The notes beneath the pieces were generated by a model. It did not search any database. It saw nothing but the letters and a program-made list of their open reading frames with translations, and was not told where the DNA came from. The translations under genes and the position numbers were made by a program. A DNA stretch of 38,694 nucleotides from JBEKYD01 sp049509915 (GTDB lineage Bacteria > Acidobacteriota > Terriglobia > Bryobacterales > Bryobacteraceae): positions 1-38,694 of the forward strand of contig JBEKZL010000030.1 in assembly GCA_049509915.1 (NCBI GenBank). Reading direction: 5' to 3'. The stretch's first letter is position 1. Each line of letters opens with the position of its first letter. Of this stretch, positions 7,718 to 14,530 are shown in pieces.

Positions 7718-7780
7718 TCTTCAATTAGATTAAGCCAGCAAGGCCCACCTCCACCAGTGTTACCATTGCTTGTTCATTCC

Positions 7781-9412
7781 GTGGCACCCCGAAATACCTT
7801 GCGCCTGGTCCCCGTAAAATGGCGCGACGCTGCTGTCTTGGCCGCCGCGTGCCTGTTCTTTCTGCTGGCTGGGCAGGCCTTCCTGCCGTTGATCGGCACT
7901 GAAGACGACGAGTCGCTTTTCGCCGGGCCCCTGTTTTCCCCGTTGGGCGCCATCTATCACTACGCCTTCTTTCAATGGCACCCGCCCATCATGCTCATGA
8001 GTTACCTGGGCTGTCTCAAAACCTGGCTCTATGCGCCCCTGTTCGGCCGCTTCGGCACCGGCGTCTGGACCCTCCGCGAGCCGATGCTGCTGGCGGGCGC
8101 GGGCAGCCTCTGCGCTTTCTACTTTCTACTGCGCCGCGTCGCTGGAGTGCGCGCCGCCGCGCTGGGCACCATATTGCTCGCCGCCGACGCCTGCTATCTC
8201 CTCACCACCTGCTTCGATTGGGGACCGGTGGCACTCCAGCACCTGCTGATCGTCACGGCCATGCTCCTCGTGCTTCGGTTCGCCCAGGATGGAGGCCTGC
8301 TGTCGCTCGCCGCCGGGTGCTTCCTGTTCGGCTTGGCCATGTGGGACAAAGCCCTGGCCATGTGGATGATCTCCGGCATCGGCTTTGCCGCTCTGGCGGT
8401 TTACCCCCGCCCGGTGCTGCGCGCGCTGCGGCCGCGCGTTCTCCTGGTCGCCGCCGCCGCTTTCGCCCTGGGCGCGCTGCCCCTGATTCTCTACAACATC
8501 CACTCGAACTTCGACACCTTCCGCGGCAACTCCCGCCGCGACGTTTCCGAGCTGCCCAAGAAAGCGTCCATGCTGGCCAGCACGTTAAGAGGCCATGCCC
8601 TATTCGGCTATCTGGCCGCTGAAGATTGGCAAACCCCCAGCCCGCACCTGCTATCGGGCGCGCTCGACTCCGCCGCCTCGACCGTCGCCGCCGCGGCCGG
8701 CCAGCCGCGCCAAAACTGGATGGGTTATGCCTTCGTGCTGGCCCTGCTCCTCACTCCCTTCGCCGGAGCGGCCGCCATCCGGGCCAACGCTTTTGCGCTG
8801 ATCGCCATGCTGCTGGCCTGGGTCGAGATGGCCACCACCAGGAACGCCGGCGGCAGCGTGCATCACTCCATCCTGCTTTGGCCCTTGCCCGAATGGATCG
8901 TCGCCGTCGCGCTGGCGGGCGTCTCCCGGCGCTCCCCCAGAATCGGCCTCGCGGCGCTGTCAGCCTTCGCCGCTCTTCTGGCTGCGTCCGAGTTGCTTGT
9001 CATGGACGAATACTACGTCCAGATGGCGCGTAACGGCGGCTCGGGTACCTGGACCGACGCCATCTTCGCGCTCGAAACCTACGCGGCCGCGCCTCATCCT
9101 CCCCAAAACAAACCCTGGCGGGAAATCTACTGCGTCGATTGGGGTGTGCTCGATCCGCTGCGGATGCTCTCCGCCGGCGCTCTGCCGCTCAGCGTCGGGG
9201 ACCTTCCCGGCCGCGACGAGTTCGTCCGGATGATCTCCGCCCCCGGCCACGTTTTCGTCACTCACACGCCGGAGCTCCGCAACTTTCCCGCCAACGACCA
9301 AAAACTGGAACAATTCGCCGCCGCCCTGGGCTATTCGCGTAAGTTGCTCGCCTCAGTCACCGATTCCTACGGCCGCCGCACCTTCGAAATTTATACCTTC
9401 GTCGCGAAGTAG
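7781..9412 (+). CDS. GT39-type (PMT-like) membrane glycosyltransferase
   Basis: Integral membrane protein of about 543 residues. The frame is open far upstream, but the region before ~7757 runs antisense to purE, so I place the start at the GTG at 7781 (alternatives: GTG at 7757, TTG at 7769). After one membrane helix comes the acidic loop 'IGTEDDESLFAG', matching the catalytic Asp-Glu loop of dolichyl/polyprenyl-phosphate-mannose-type transferases, then 'FQWHPPIMLMSYLG'. About ten hydrophobic helices follow to ~residue 410, then a soluble C-terminal domain (~420-543). Such enzymes move sugars from a lipid carrier to protein or lipid on the outer face of the membrane. No obvious ribosome-binding site; no operon partner. 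Confidence 0.75.
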   Translation: MAPRNTLRLVPVKWRDAAVLAAACLFFLLAGQAFLPLIGTEDDESLFAGPLFSPLGAIYHYAFFQWHPPIMLMSYLGCLKTWLYAPLFGRFGTGVWTLREPMLLAGAGSLCAFYFLLRRVAGVRAAALGTILLAADACYLLTTCFDWGPVALQHLLIVTAMLLVLRFAQDGGLLSLAAGCFLFGLAMWDKALAMWMISGIGFAALAVYPRPVLRALRPRVLLVAAAAFALGALPLILYNIHSNFDTFRGNSRRDVSELPKKASMLASTLRGHALFGYLAAEDWQTPSPHLLSGALDSAASTVAAAAGQPRQNWMGYAFVLALLLTPFAGAAAIRANAFALIAMLLAWVEMATTRNAGGSVHHSILLWPLPEWIVAVALAGVSRRSPRIGLAALSAFAALLAASELLVMDEYYVQMARNGGSGTWTDAIFALETYAAAPHPPQNKPWREIYCVDWGVLDPLRMLSAGALPLSVGDLPGRDEFVRMISAPGHVFVTHTPELRNFPANDQKLEQFAAALGYSRKLLASVTDSYGRRTFEIYTFVAK

Positions 9413-9415
9413 TCG

Positions 9416-9480
9416 TGTGGGACAGCCTCCCGGCCTGTCATCTTACCTCCAAGAAGACAGGCGGGGAGGCCCGTCCCACA
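9416..9480. repeat. REP-like imperfect palindrome (24-25 base arms, 16-base loop)
   Basis: The left arm 9416-9439 (TGTGGGACAGCCTCCCGGCC...) pairs with the right arm 9456-9480 with two mismatches and one bulge. It begins 3 bases after the stop of the glycosyltransferase. The stop codon of the convergent membrane protein (TAA, 9443-9445) lies in its loop, and its last dozen codons lie in the right arm. It could act as a bidirectional terminator, but its form (GTGGGAC-type arms) looks like a dispersed repeat; similar GC-rich palindromes lie at 7672 and 31374. Confidence 0.75.
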
Positions 9481-10063
9481 GTTTGTCCGCGTGCTTCTTC
9501 CGCCAGCGCTGCCTCTCCTTGCCATATCGCACGCGCCACACGATTCCCGCCACCACCAGCAGAAAACACCCTTCCACCAGCAGCTTCTCCCCGTCCAGAA
9601 AGTCCGTCGGCCGGTTCTTCAGGTCGGGATCGATCAGGGTGCCGTGCAGATACATCGACGCCGCGGCGAAATAAGCCGTGTAATGCAGCTTTTTCCAGGG
9701 CCGGTGGCGCAGCTTGGGCCGGAAGTAAGAAGTTACTACAACGAAGGCGAAGCTATACAAGGTAAGTGCGCCAAGTAAGTTATAGTTCCGCTGGCCAGGC
9801 GACGAAAAAGGCCAGAGAATGTCCCCCAGCTTGAACCGGGCCGTACTCGATGCCAACAGAATCAACGGATGGAGAACCGCGACCGACAGCGCCAGATACG
9901 CTGTCCAGTTATGAATCTTGAAAAACGTGACCGGCAGCTTGCGGTGCGGCCAGGCGCGGTGAGTCTGGTAGTTGGTCGTAACCAGAAGGCCCAATAACAC
10001 GTTGAGCGTCATCAGAACCATGGCGGTCAAGCCGGCGAAGCTGGACAGATCGATTGCAGTCAT
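9443..10063 (-). CDS. Ferric-reductase-like haem-b transmembrane protein
   Basis: 206 residues, about six hydrophobic helices, ferric_reduct (PF01794)-like. Two helices carry paired histidines in the spacing that holds two b-haems across the membrane: His51 and His65 (KIHNWTAYLALSVAVLHPLIL), and His127 and His140 (KLHYTAYFAAASMYLHGTL). There is no FAD/NAD domain, so electrons must come from another protein. It starts 9 bases after the end of the Xaa-Pro aminopeptidase gene and is probably in the same operon. The C-terminal residues KLWDGPPRLSSWR are encoded by the palindromic repeat, so the native end was probably near 'RKKHAD'. Confidence 0.8.
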   Translation of the reverse strand: MTAIDLSSFAGLTAMVLMTLNVLLGLLVTTNYQTHRAWPHRKLPVTFFKIHNWTAYLALSVAVLHPLILLASSTARFKLGDILWPFSSPGQRNYNLLGALTLYSFAFVVVTSYFRPKLRHRPWKKLHYTAYFAAASMYLHGTLIDPDLKNRPTDFLDGEKLLVEGCFLLVVAGIVWRVRYGKERQRWRKKHADKLWDGPPRLSSWR

Positions 10064-10071
10064 AAAATCGC

Positions 10072-11649
10072 TCAGGGCAGAGGCGAACTTTTGAGGGCTT
10101 TGTGAAGCCGCGCGATGGCGGCTTCCACCTCTTCCAGCCGGGAAGGGATGGCGGCGCTCATAACTTGCGGCTTTCCGCCAGTGACCAGCACGTCGTCCTC
10201 GATTCGAACCCCGATGTTCCTGTACCTTTCGAACGCAGGCCTCACGGCGGCGATAAATTTTTCATTCTCCGGAGTCCGCGGCACACGCTCCAGCGCATCG
10301 GCGCGAAAATACAAGCCGGGTTCCATCGTGACCACTATGCCGGGCGCCAGTTCGCCCGCGCCCGAATCGTGTACATTTAACCCGATGCCGTGGCTGATGC
10401 CGTGAATCGCCCACACCCGGATCTGCTGCGCGTTGTCCGCGTCGGTAACCAGGCCGAGCCGCAGCAGTCCCGGACCCAGAACCTGGTTGACGGCGCGCGC
10501 CGCGTCTGCCCCGGTGCGGCCGGCCACCAGTTGCGCGATTCCCGCCCGTTGCGCCTGCCAAACCAGGCGGTAGATCTCCGCCTGCGGCCGGCTGTATTTG
10601 CCGCTGACGGGGATGGTGCGAGTCACGTCTGCGCTATAGCCGTCAAATTCGGCCCCTGCGTCCATCAGCAGCAGGTCGCCGGCCTCGATCATGTCGCGAT
10701 TAGTTTCGTAGTGCAGCGTGGTGGCGTTGGCCCCGGCGCCGATAATGCACGGGTAGCCCCAGTGCGCGTTGCGGCGCAGAAAAGTCAGCTCGAACTGCGC
10801 CTGGATTTCGTATTCCGGCTTCCCCGCGGCGGCCAGGGCAAAGGCGCGCTGGAAGCCTTCGGCCGTGATCGCGACGGCTTGCTTCAGCAGATCGATCTCG
10901 CGCGCCGACTTCGCCGTCCGCATTTTGGCCAGTACCGGTGCGATGTCTTTGATGGCGAGCGATGGCGCCAGCGCCGCCAGCTTGTGCGCGAATTCCAGCT
11001 CGCGGCCATACTCGGCCGCCGAGCCGCTGGTAATCATATATAAGGTGGCGTTCCTGGCGGCCATGGCGGCGAGCTCGCGCGCCGCGCCGGCCGAAATCGG
11101 CGGTGGTTCCTCCCGCGCGCCACGTCCGCCATTGGCTTCATCGAAAATGGGCTTCGAGCCGGGAATGGCAGTTTCCAGAAACTTGGGGTATTGGCGCGCG
11201 TCCCAAACCTCCGCGATGCCGGAAATCGCGCGCGCTTCGGCCGCGGTCAGCAAATGCCCGGTCCAGGTTTCCTGGGCGGGATTGGATGGCGGCAGGAACA
11301 GGATCTCGCGAACCGACTCGGCTCCGGGAATCAGCGCTAGCGTACCGCCGGTTTGCCCTATGCCGGTGAGATAGTAGAAATCGTTCTCCTGGCGAAAGGG
11401 CCAATCCACGTCGCCGGCGTAATTCCGCGGTTCTCCCGCGTGCAGAATCAGAATGCCGTTCGGCCCGATCTCGGCGGCGACGGTATGGCGGCGACGGGTC
11501 AACTCCGCCACGCGGCCATTATGCCAGGAAGCCGGCGGCTGGGGCGCTATTCTCCAGATATCCGCATCGGCGGCAAGAGCGACCGGAGCGCAAAGGACAA
11601 TCGCGCAGGCAACTCGGTTTCGGAAAACCCGTCCCATTCGAGGGCTCAT
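10072..11649 (-). CDS. Exported Xaa-Pro aminopeptidase (M24B, aminopeptidase P-like)
   Basis: 525 residues with a signal peptide (MGRVFRNRVACAIVLCAPVALA when started at the inner ATG at 11637). Residues ~45-180 are the aminopeptidase P N-terminal domain (FRQENDFYYLTGI). The pita-bread domain (~245-490) carries the metal ligands: 'LLMDAGAEFDGYSADVTRTIPV' (two Asp), 'HGISHGIGLNVHD' (His), 'VVTMEPGLYF' (Glu) and 'NIGVRIEDDVLV' (Glu). It removes N-terminal residues before proline. The signal peptide puts it in the periplasm, unlike E. coli PepP. It heads a two-gene unit with the haem-b protein and is divergent from the cupin gene 59 bases away. Confidence 0.9.
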   Translation of the reverse strand: MSPRMGRVFRNRVACAIVLCAPVALAADADIWRIAPQPPASWHNGRVAELTRRRHTVAAEIGPNGILILHAGEPRNYAGDVDWPFRQENDFYYLTGIGQTGGTLALIPGAESVREILFLPPSNPAQETWTGHLLTAAEARAISGIAEVWDARQYPKFLETAIPGSKPIFDEANGGRGAREEPPPISAGAARELAAMAARNATLYMITSGSAAEYGRELEFAHKLAALAPSLAIKDIAPVLAKMRTAKSAREIDLLKQAVAITAEGFQRAFALAAAGKPEYEIQAQFELTFLRRNAHWGYPCIIGAGANATTLHYETNRDMIEAGDLLLMDAGAEFDGYSADVTRTIPVSGKYSRPQAEIYRLVWQAQRAGIAQLVAGRTGADAARAVNQVLGPGLLRLGLVTDADNAQQIRVWAIHGISHGIGLNVHDSGAGELAPGIVVTMEPGLYFRADALERVPRTPENEKFIAAVRPAFERYRNIGVRIEDDVLVTGGKPQVMSAAIPSRLEEVEAAIARLHKALKSSPLP

Positions 11650-11708
11650 GGTAAGCCCTCATTATAGAAATTCCCCGAAGGCGCCCGAAAGGCTACAATG
11701 GCAAAGCC

Positions 11709-12056
11709 ATGCAATTTCTTACCTGGGACGAAATGGAAAAGGAAGTTGTCAGCGAAACTTTCGCGCGCCGATTCGTGTACGGCGAGAAGGCGATGCTGGC
11801 GCAGATCTTTCTGAAAAAGGGATCGGTTGTGCCGTTGCACCACCACGAGAGCGAACAGATCAGTTACGTTGTGGAAGGCGCCCTGGAGCTCGAGCTGGAA
11901 GGCCGGCGGGTGGTGCTGCGCAAAGGGCAGGTGCTGGTGATTCCTTCGAACGTGCCACACAGCGCGGTGGCGCTGGAGGATACCGTCGATTTGGATATCT
12001 TCGCGCCGGTCCGGCAGGATTGGATCGACAAGAGCGACGCCTACCTGCGCAAGTAA
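11709..12056 (+). CDS. Single-domain cupin protein
   Basis: 115 residues, one cupin barrel. Motif 1 is 'GSVVPLHHHESEQISYVVEGALEL' with three consecutive histidines plus Glu/Gln as metal ligands, and motif 2 is 'KGQVLVIPSNVPHSAVAL' with the last ligand His. Such small cupins range from isomerases and dioxygenases to pure sensors, so the substrate is unknown. Only 17 bases separate its stop from the SDR gene, so the two are probably co-transcribed and may act on the same small molecule. Cytoplasmic. Confidence 0.85.
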   Translation: MQFLTWDEMEKEVVSETFARRFVYGEKAMLAQIFLKKGSVVPLHHHESEQISYVVEGALELELEGRRVVLRKGQVLVIPSNVPHSAVALEDTVDLDIFAPVRQDWIDKSDAYLRK

Positions 12057-12073
12057 TCGGACGGAGCCTGACT

Positions 12074-12865
12074 ATGGACTTAGGATTGAAAGACCGAGTG
12101 GCCGTGGTAGCCGCCTCCAGCCAGGGGCTGGGAAAGGCTGTGGCGCTGGGCCTGGCGCGCGAGGGCACGCGGTTAGCGCTGTGCGCCCGCACGGCTTCCA
12201 CTCTGGAAGAAACCGCGGCCGAGGTTCGCCGCGAAACCGGCGTGGAGGCCTTCACGCGGGCCTTGGACGTGAGGCACGATGGCGAGGTGGAGCGGTTTGT
12301 CGGCGACGTGCTGGAACGCTTCAAACGGATCGATATCTGCGTGGCCAACGCCGGCGGCCCTCCCTCCAAATCGTTCGCCGAAACTACCATGGAAGACTGG
12401 CGCGCGGCCACCGAACTGAACCTGATCTCGACGGTTTCCTTCGCCCGCCACGTGCTGCCATCGATGCGGGAACGCCTCTGGGGACGCTTCCTGGCCATCA
12501 CTTCGATGACGGTGAAGCAGCCGGTCGCCGGGCTGATCCTGTCGAACTCGGTGCGCAGCGCCGTCAGCGGCCTGGTGAAATCGCTATCCAACGAATACGG
12601 CCCCTACAACGTGCTCGTCAATAGCGTCTGTCCCGGCTATACGGCCACCGACCGGCTGCTGGAACTGGCGCAAAAGCAGGCCCGCGATCAAAATGTTTCG
12701 CCCGCGGAGATCCAAGCCCGTTGGGCCCGCGAAGTGCCGCTGGGCCGAATCGGCCGTCCGGGAGAGTTCGCCGACTTAGTCGTATTTCTAGCCTCCGAAC
12801 GCGCCAGTTATATCACCGGCACCGCCATCGCGGTCGATGGCGGCATCGTGAAAGGAATCTACTAA
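12074..12865 (+). CDS. Short-chain dehydrogenase/reductase family protein with replaced Tyr/Lys
   Basis: 263 residues starting at the ATG at 12074, although the frame is open far upstream. Rossmann motif 'VVAASSQGLGKA' (11-22), 'LDVRHDGEV', 'NAGG' (92-95) and catalytic Ser144 (ITSMT) are present. Thirteen residues after Ser144, where classical SDRs have YxxxK, the sequence is S157-N-S-V-R161. Both key residues are replaced, although the fold, the 'NSVCPGYTATDR' region and the end 'GTAIAVDGGIVKGIY' are intact. I recall a subfamily with 'SNSVRAA' here, so this may be a conserved variant, not damage. It follows the cupin gene closely. Confidence 0.85.
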   Translation: MDLGLKDRVAVVAASSQGLGKAVALGLAREGTRLALCARTASTLEETAAEVRRETGVEAFTRALDVRHDGEVERFVGDVLERFKRIDICVANAGGPPSKSFAETTMEDWRAATELNLISTVSFARHVLPSMRERLWGRFLAITSMTVKQPVAGLILSNSVRSAVSGLVKSLSNEYGPYNVLVNSVCPGYTATDRLLELAQKQARDQNVSPAEIQARWAREVPLGRIGRPGEFADLVVFLASERASYITGTAIAVDGGIVKGIY

Positions 12866-12916
12866 CGGTTCCAAAATCCGCCGCCTGGCACGTGATACAG
12901 TAACCAAAAGGATGCC

Positions 12917-12947
12917 ATTGACGGCTCGCCGGCGGGCAGCTGTCAAT
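12917..12947. terminator. Imperfect stem-loop after the cupin-SDR pair
   Basis: ATTGAC at 12917-12922 pairs with GTCAAT at 12942-12947, with a GC-rich partly paired centre (13 of 17 positions complementary). No T-tract follows, so it is at best a Rho-type end or an RNA structure in the leader of the tail-collar gene at 12978. Confidence 0.3.
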
Positions 12948-12977
12948 CCCTTCTGAAACACGAAAGGAAATGATTCG

Positions 12978-13211
12978 ATGGAACCGGTTCTGGGGATGAT
13001 CTACTTGTTTGCGGGTAATTTCGCGCCGGTCGGCTACGCGATTTGCGATGGCCAACTCGCTGAGATTAGCCAAAATCCGGCTCTCTTTAGCGTGATAGGT
13101 ACGACCTATGGAGGGAACGGCGTGCAAAATTTCGCCCTTCCGAAACTGGCAGGACCGGAAGGCACCAGCTACCTCATCGCGATACGAGGTGTCTATCCGT
13201 CCCGGCAGTGA
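12978..13211 (+). CDS. Short phage tail-collar-domain protein
   Basis: 77 residues. 'GMIYLFAGNFAPVGYAICDGQLAEISQNPALFSVIGTTYGGNGVQNFALPKL' matches the tail-collar fold found in MdpB-type 'microcystin-dependent' proteins and phage fibres. The end 'SYLIAIRGVYPSRQ' resembles the natural C-terminus of that family (YxIAxxGxFPxR), so this looks like a complete but minimal version; the usual length is about 165-180 with a variable insert, here missing after 'PKLAGPEG'. It stands alone with no phage genes nearby and is preceded by GAAAGGAA. Role unknown; relatives are often secreted structural proteins. Confidence 0.8.
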   Translation: MEPVLGMIYLFAGNFAPVGYAICDGQLAEISQNPALFSVIGTTYGGNGVQNFALPKLAGPEGTSYLIAIRGVYPSRQ

Positions 13212-13280
13212 ACCATTCTGCCGCCGCCTACTCCAGGCGCAACCTGGAACGTCCAAGAATTGAGGCAACTCCAGGCCAAT

Positions 13281-13316
13281 AAAAAAGGAGGGTTGCGACC
13301 ATGTCCGACCCTCCTT
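13281..13316 (-). terminator. Rho-independent terminator of the YXWGXW gene
   Basis: Read on the minus strand, a 9-base perfect stem (AAGGAGGGT / ACCCTCCTT) with a 14-base loop is followed by TTTTTT (plus-strand A-run 13281-13286). It lies 44 bases past the stop of the gene at 13360 and is the only textbook intrinsic terminator I see in the window. It may also help end the convergent tail-collar transcript. Confidence 0.8.
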
Positions 13317-13359
13317 CCCTATACCCTGAGAAAGCGCAACCTGCCGTCAAGGCAGGCTC

Positions 13360-13653
13360 TTATTTCCAACGTCCTTCAACGAACACATATCCGCCGTTCC
13401 GGTGCTCCCAGCGCGGCGCTACCCATACCGCATGGTCGTGCGGCGGCCTATGCCATTCACCCGCCACCCACACGTACGAATTGCCATCCCAGCGATGGTA
13501 TCCACCAACCCATACGTATTCGGGCCCCGGCGCGGGCGGCCGCTTTTCCACCTTCAGTGCGGGCGGCCTTACTTTCACGACGACGTCCGCGGCGTAGGCA
13601 GAACCAATGCACAGCGCAGCCCCAAGTAACCCCGACAGAACAAATTTACTCAT
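13360..13653 (-). CDS. Exported YXWGXW-repeat protein
   Basis: 97 residues, started at the ATG at 13653 because GGAGG sits 7 bases before it and the first residues (MSKFVLSGLLGAALCIGSAYA) form a complete signal peptide; the frame is open to 13698. After 'DVVVKVRPPALKVEKRPPAPGPE' come repeats of the type Y-x-W-x-x-G-x-W: 'YVWVGGYHRWDGNSYVWVAGEW', then 'HAVWVAPRWEHRNGGYVFVEGRW'. Such proteins are periplasmic or outer-surface and of unknown function, often stress or envelope linked. A strong terminator follows. Confidence 0.85.
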   Translation of the reverse strand: MSKFVLSGLLGAALCIGSAYAADVVVKVRPPALKVEKRPPAPGPEYVWVGGYHRWDGNSYVWVAGEWHRPPHDHAVWVAPRWEHRNGGYVFVEGRWK

Positions 13654-13738
13654 ATATTGCCTCCGGAAGATTCTAAGCAACATTAACGCCATCTTCATTT
13701 CCCGCCAGTGGACCGATGAGAGCGCCAGATTTTCCTAA

Positions 13739-14041
13739 TCACAGTGTCAGCAGCTTCTCAAAGAAGGTGCGGTACTTCTTTAGTGCTACCCGCAGGTCCT
13801 CAGTGGAGACATTATCTCCACTCGACCATTGGTCTTCTAATTGCCGGCGTGCCGACGCGAAACCCTCCGAAAGGCGAGTGCTGGTTTCGTTGACTAATTC
13901 ATCTGCCTGCTGGACCGCCGTCCGGGGCTCATCCACAAACCGCGTTTGAATCCGTTCCCACTGCAATCGGTAGTCCGTCACGGAATCCTGCGGTAACAGC
14001 GCACCCATTCCATCCAAACGTTCTTCTAATGCTCGTTCCAT
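13739..14041 (-). CDS. Small helical cytoplasmic protein, intact paralogue of the split neighbour
   Basis: 100 residues, all helical and charged. The core 'YRLQWERIQTRFVDEPRTAVQQADELV' and the end 'STEDLRVALKKYRTFFEKLL' match a family common in actinobacteria and Acidobacteriota as I remember it (pattern W-x-x-[IVL]-Q-x-R-F-V-D-[DE]-P, later [TS]-E-[DE]-L-R-x-A-[ML]-x-x-Y-R). GGAG lies 8 bases before the ATG. It starts 4 bases after the stop of the upstream gene, which has the same two signatures, so the pair is a tandem duplication. No biochemical role is known to me; possibly stress related. Confidence 0.75.
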   Translation of the reverse strand: MERALEERLDGMGALLPQDSVTDYRLQWERIQTRFVDEPRTAVQQADELVNETSTRLSEGFASARRQLEDQWSSGDNVSTEDLRVALKKYRTFFEKLLTL

Positions 14042-14044
14042 GTT

Positions 14045-14317
14045 TCAGCTCCTCGGAGCGAGGTGCCACTCCGGCAGTTCTTCATAAAGTTCCCGATAGC
14101 AGACCACAGCGCGCCGTAGTTCTTCCGTGGTCACTGTCCTCTTCTCCTGCTTTGCCGCGATCTGTTGTGCCGTCCGGTAGTGGCTGATCACCAGTCGATG
14201 GTCCACCGAGAGGTCCTCCGCCCACCCCTCAAAATCAGCCATGGGATATCCGCGCGCCGTCATGATTTCCACAATCAGGCGGTCCGCGTCGCGGATCGTG
14301 CCCGATGGATCGTCCAC
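14045..14317 (-). CDS. Soluble second half of the split gene (gene-caller frame)
   Basis: A 90-residue frame from the GTG at 14317 (MDDPSGTIRDADRL...). Conserved family residues (RKRFADRWQALQSRF) lie in frame upstream of this GTG back to the TAA at 14363 with no start codon, so the GTG is not a natural start. It is listed because it is the longest translatable piece; the shared features with the intact paralogue at 13739 begin before it. Confidence 0.45.
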   Translation of the reverse strand: MDDPSGTIRDADRLIVEIMTARGYPMADFEGWAEDLSVDHRLVISHYRTAQQIAAKQEKRTVTTEELRRAVVCYRELYEELPEWHLAPRS

Positions 14318-14362
14318 GAAGCGCGATTGTAGTGCCTGCCACCGGTCGGCAAATCGTTTCCT

Positions 14363-14479
14363 TTAGGCCGGCGTCAGGGAACGCAGCTTCTTTGTGCGTT
14401 CTTTGCGTAACAGCATCCAAACCAGAATCGCGATCACAACGATTGCGACAGTCAAAATCACAATACTTGCGGTGCTCAT
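14363..14479 (-). CDS. 38-residue single-span membrane peptide (first half of the split gene)
   Basis: The ATG at 14479 follows GGGAGG at about 8 bases and opens a peptide with one hydrophobic span (residues ~5-24) and a basic tail (RKERTKKLRSL). It is the part of the disrupted gene that can still be translated normally. Its ATG overlaps a TGA in an alternative frame of the radical SAM gene upstream (ATGA), which suggests past translational coupling. Confidence 0.5.
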   Translation of the reverse strand: MSTASIVILTVAIVVIAILVWMLLRKERTKKLRSLTPA

Positions 14480-14530
14480 GTTCTGGGCCTCCCGGCAATC
14501 GAACTTGCCAGCCCCGGGCCATTGTGCGGG

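Larger units (their letters stand above)
14045..14479 (-). pseudogene. Membrane-anchored helical protein split by one in-frame TAA
   Basis: One reading frame runs from the ATG at 14479 to the stop at 14045 and is broken only by a TAA at 14363-14365 (codon 39). Before it: MSTASIVILTVAIVVIAILVWMLL + RKERTKKLRSLTPA, a single membrane anchor. After it: RKRFADRWQALQSRFVDDP, then 'ADRLIVEIMTARGYPMADFEG', 'DLSVDHRLVISHYRTAQQIA' and 'TTEELRRAVVCYRELYEEL'. In the family as I know it, anchor and soluble part are one chain, with a junction like L-[ST]-P-A-E-R-D-R-F-A. TAA thus stands where GAA (Glu) is expected, a single base change. The usual charged linker also seems shorter here. No ribosome-binding site precedes the GTG at 14317. 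Confidence 0.7.

Noticed and set aside
6893..7780. N-terminal extension of the GT39 gene by about 300 codons
   Set aside because: This part runs antisense through purE and the end of the second ppk2; the natural first membrane helix begins just after 7781.
10115..11374. Several plus-strand frames of 88-217 codons over the aminopeptidase gene
   Set aside because: They are shadows of a strongly supported minus-strand gene with all metal ligands; none shows a fold or ribosome-binding site.
12978..13211. Evidence for a prophage from the tail-collar protein
   Set aside because: No other phage gene lies nearby, and stand-alone tail-collar proteins are common in bacteria.
14363..14365. Programmed read-through or recoding of TAA
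   Set aside because: Only a plain TAA followed by AGG is seen, with no recognisable read-through structure, and UAA is the codon least likely to be recoded for selenocysteine or pyrrolysine. A mutation is the simpler reading.
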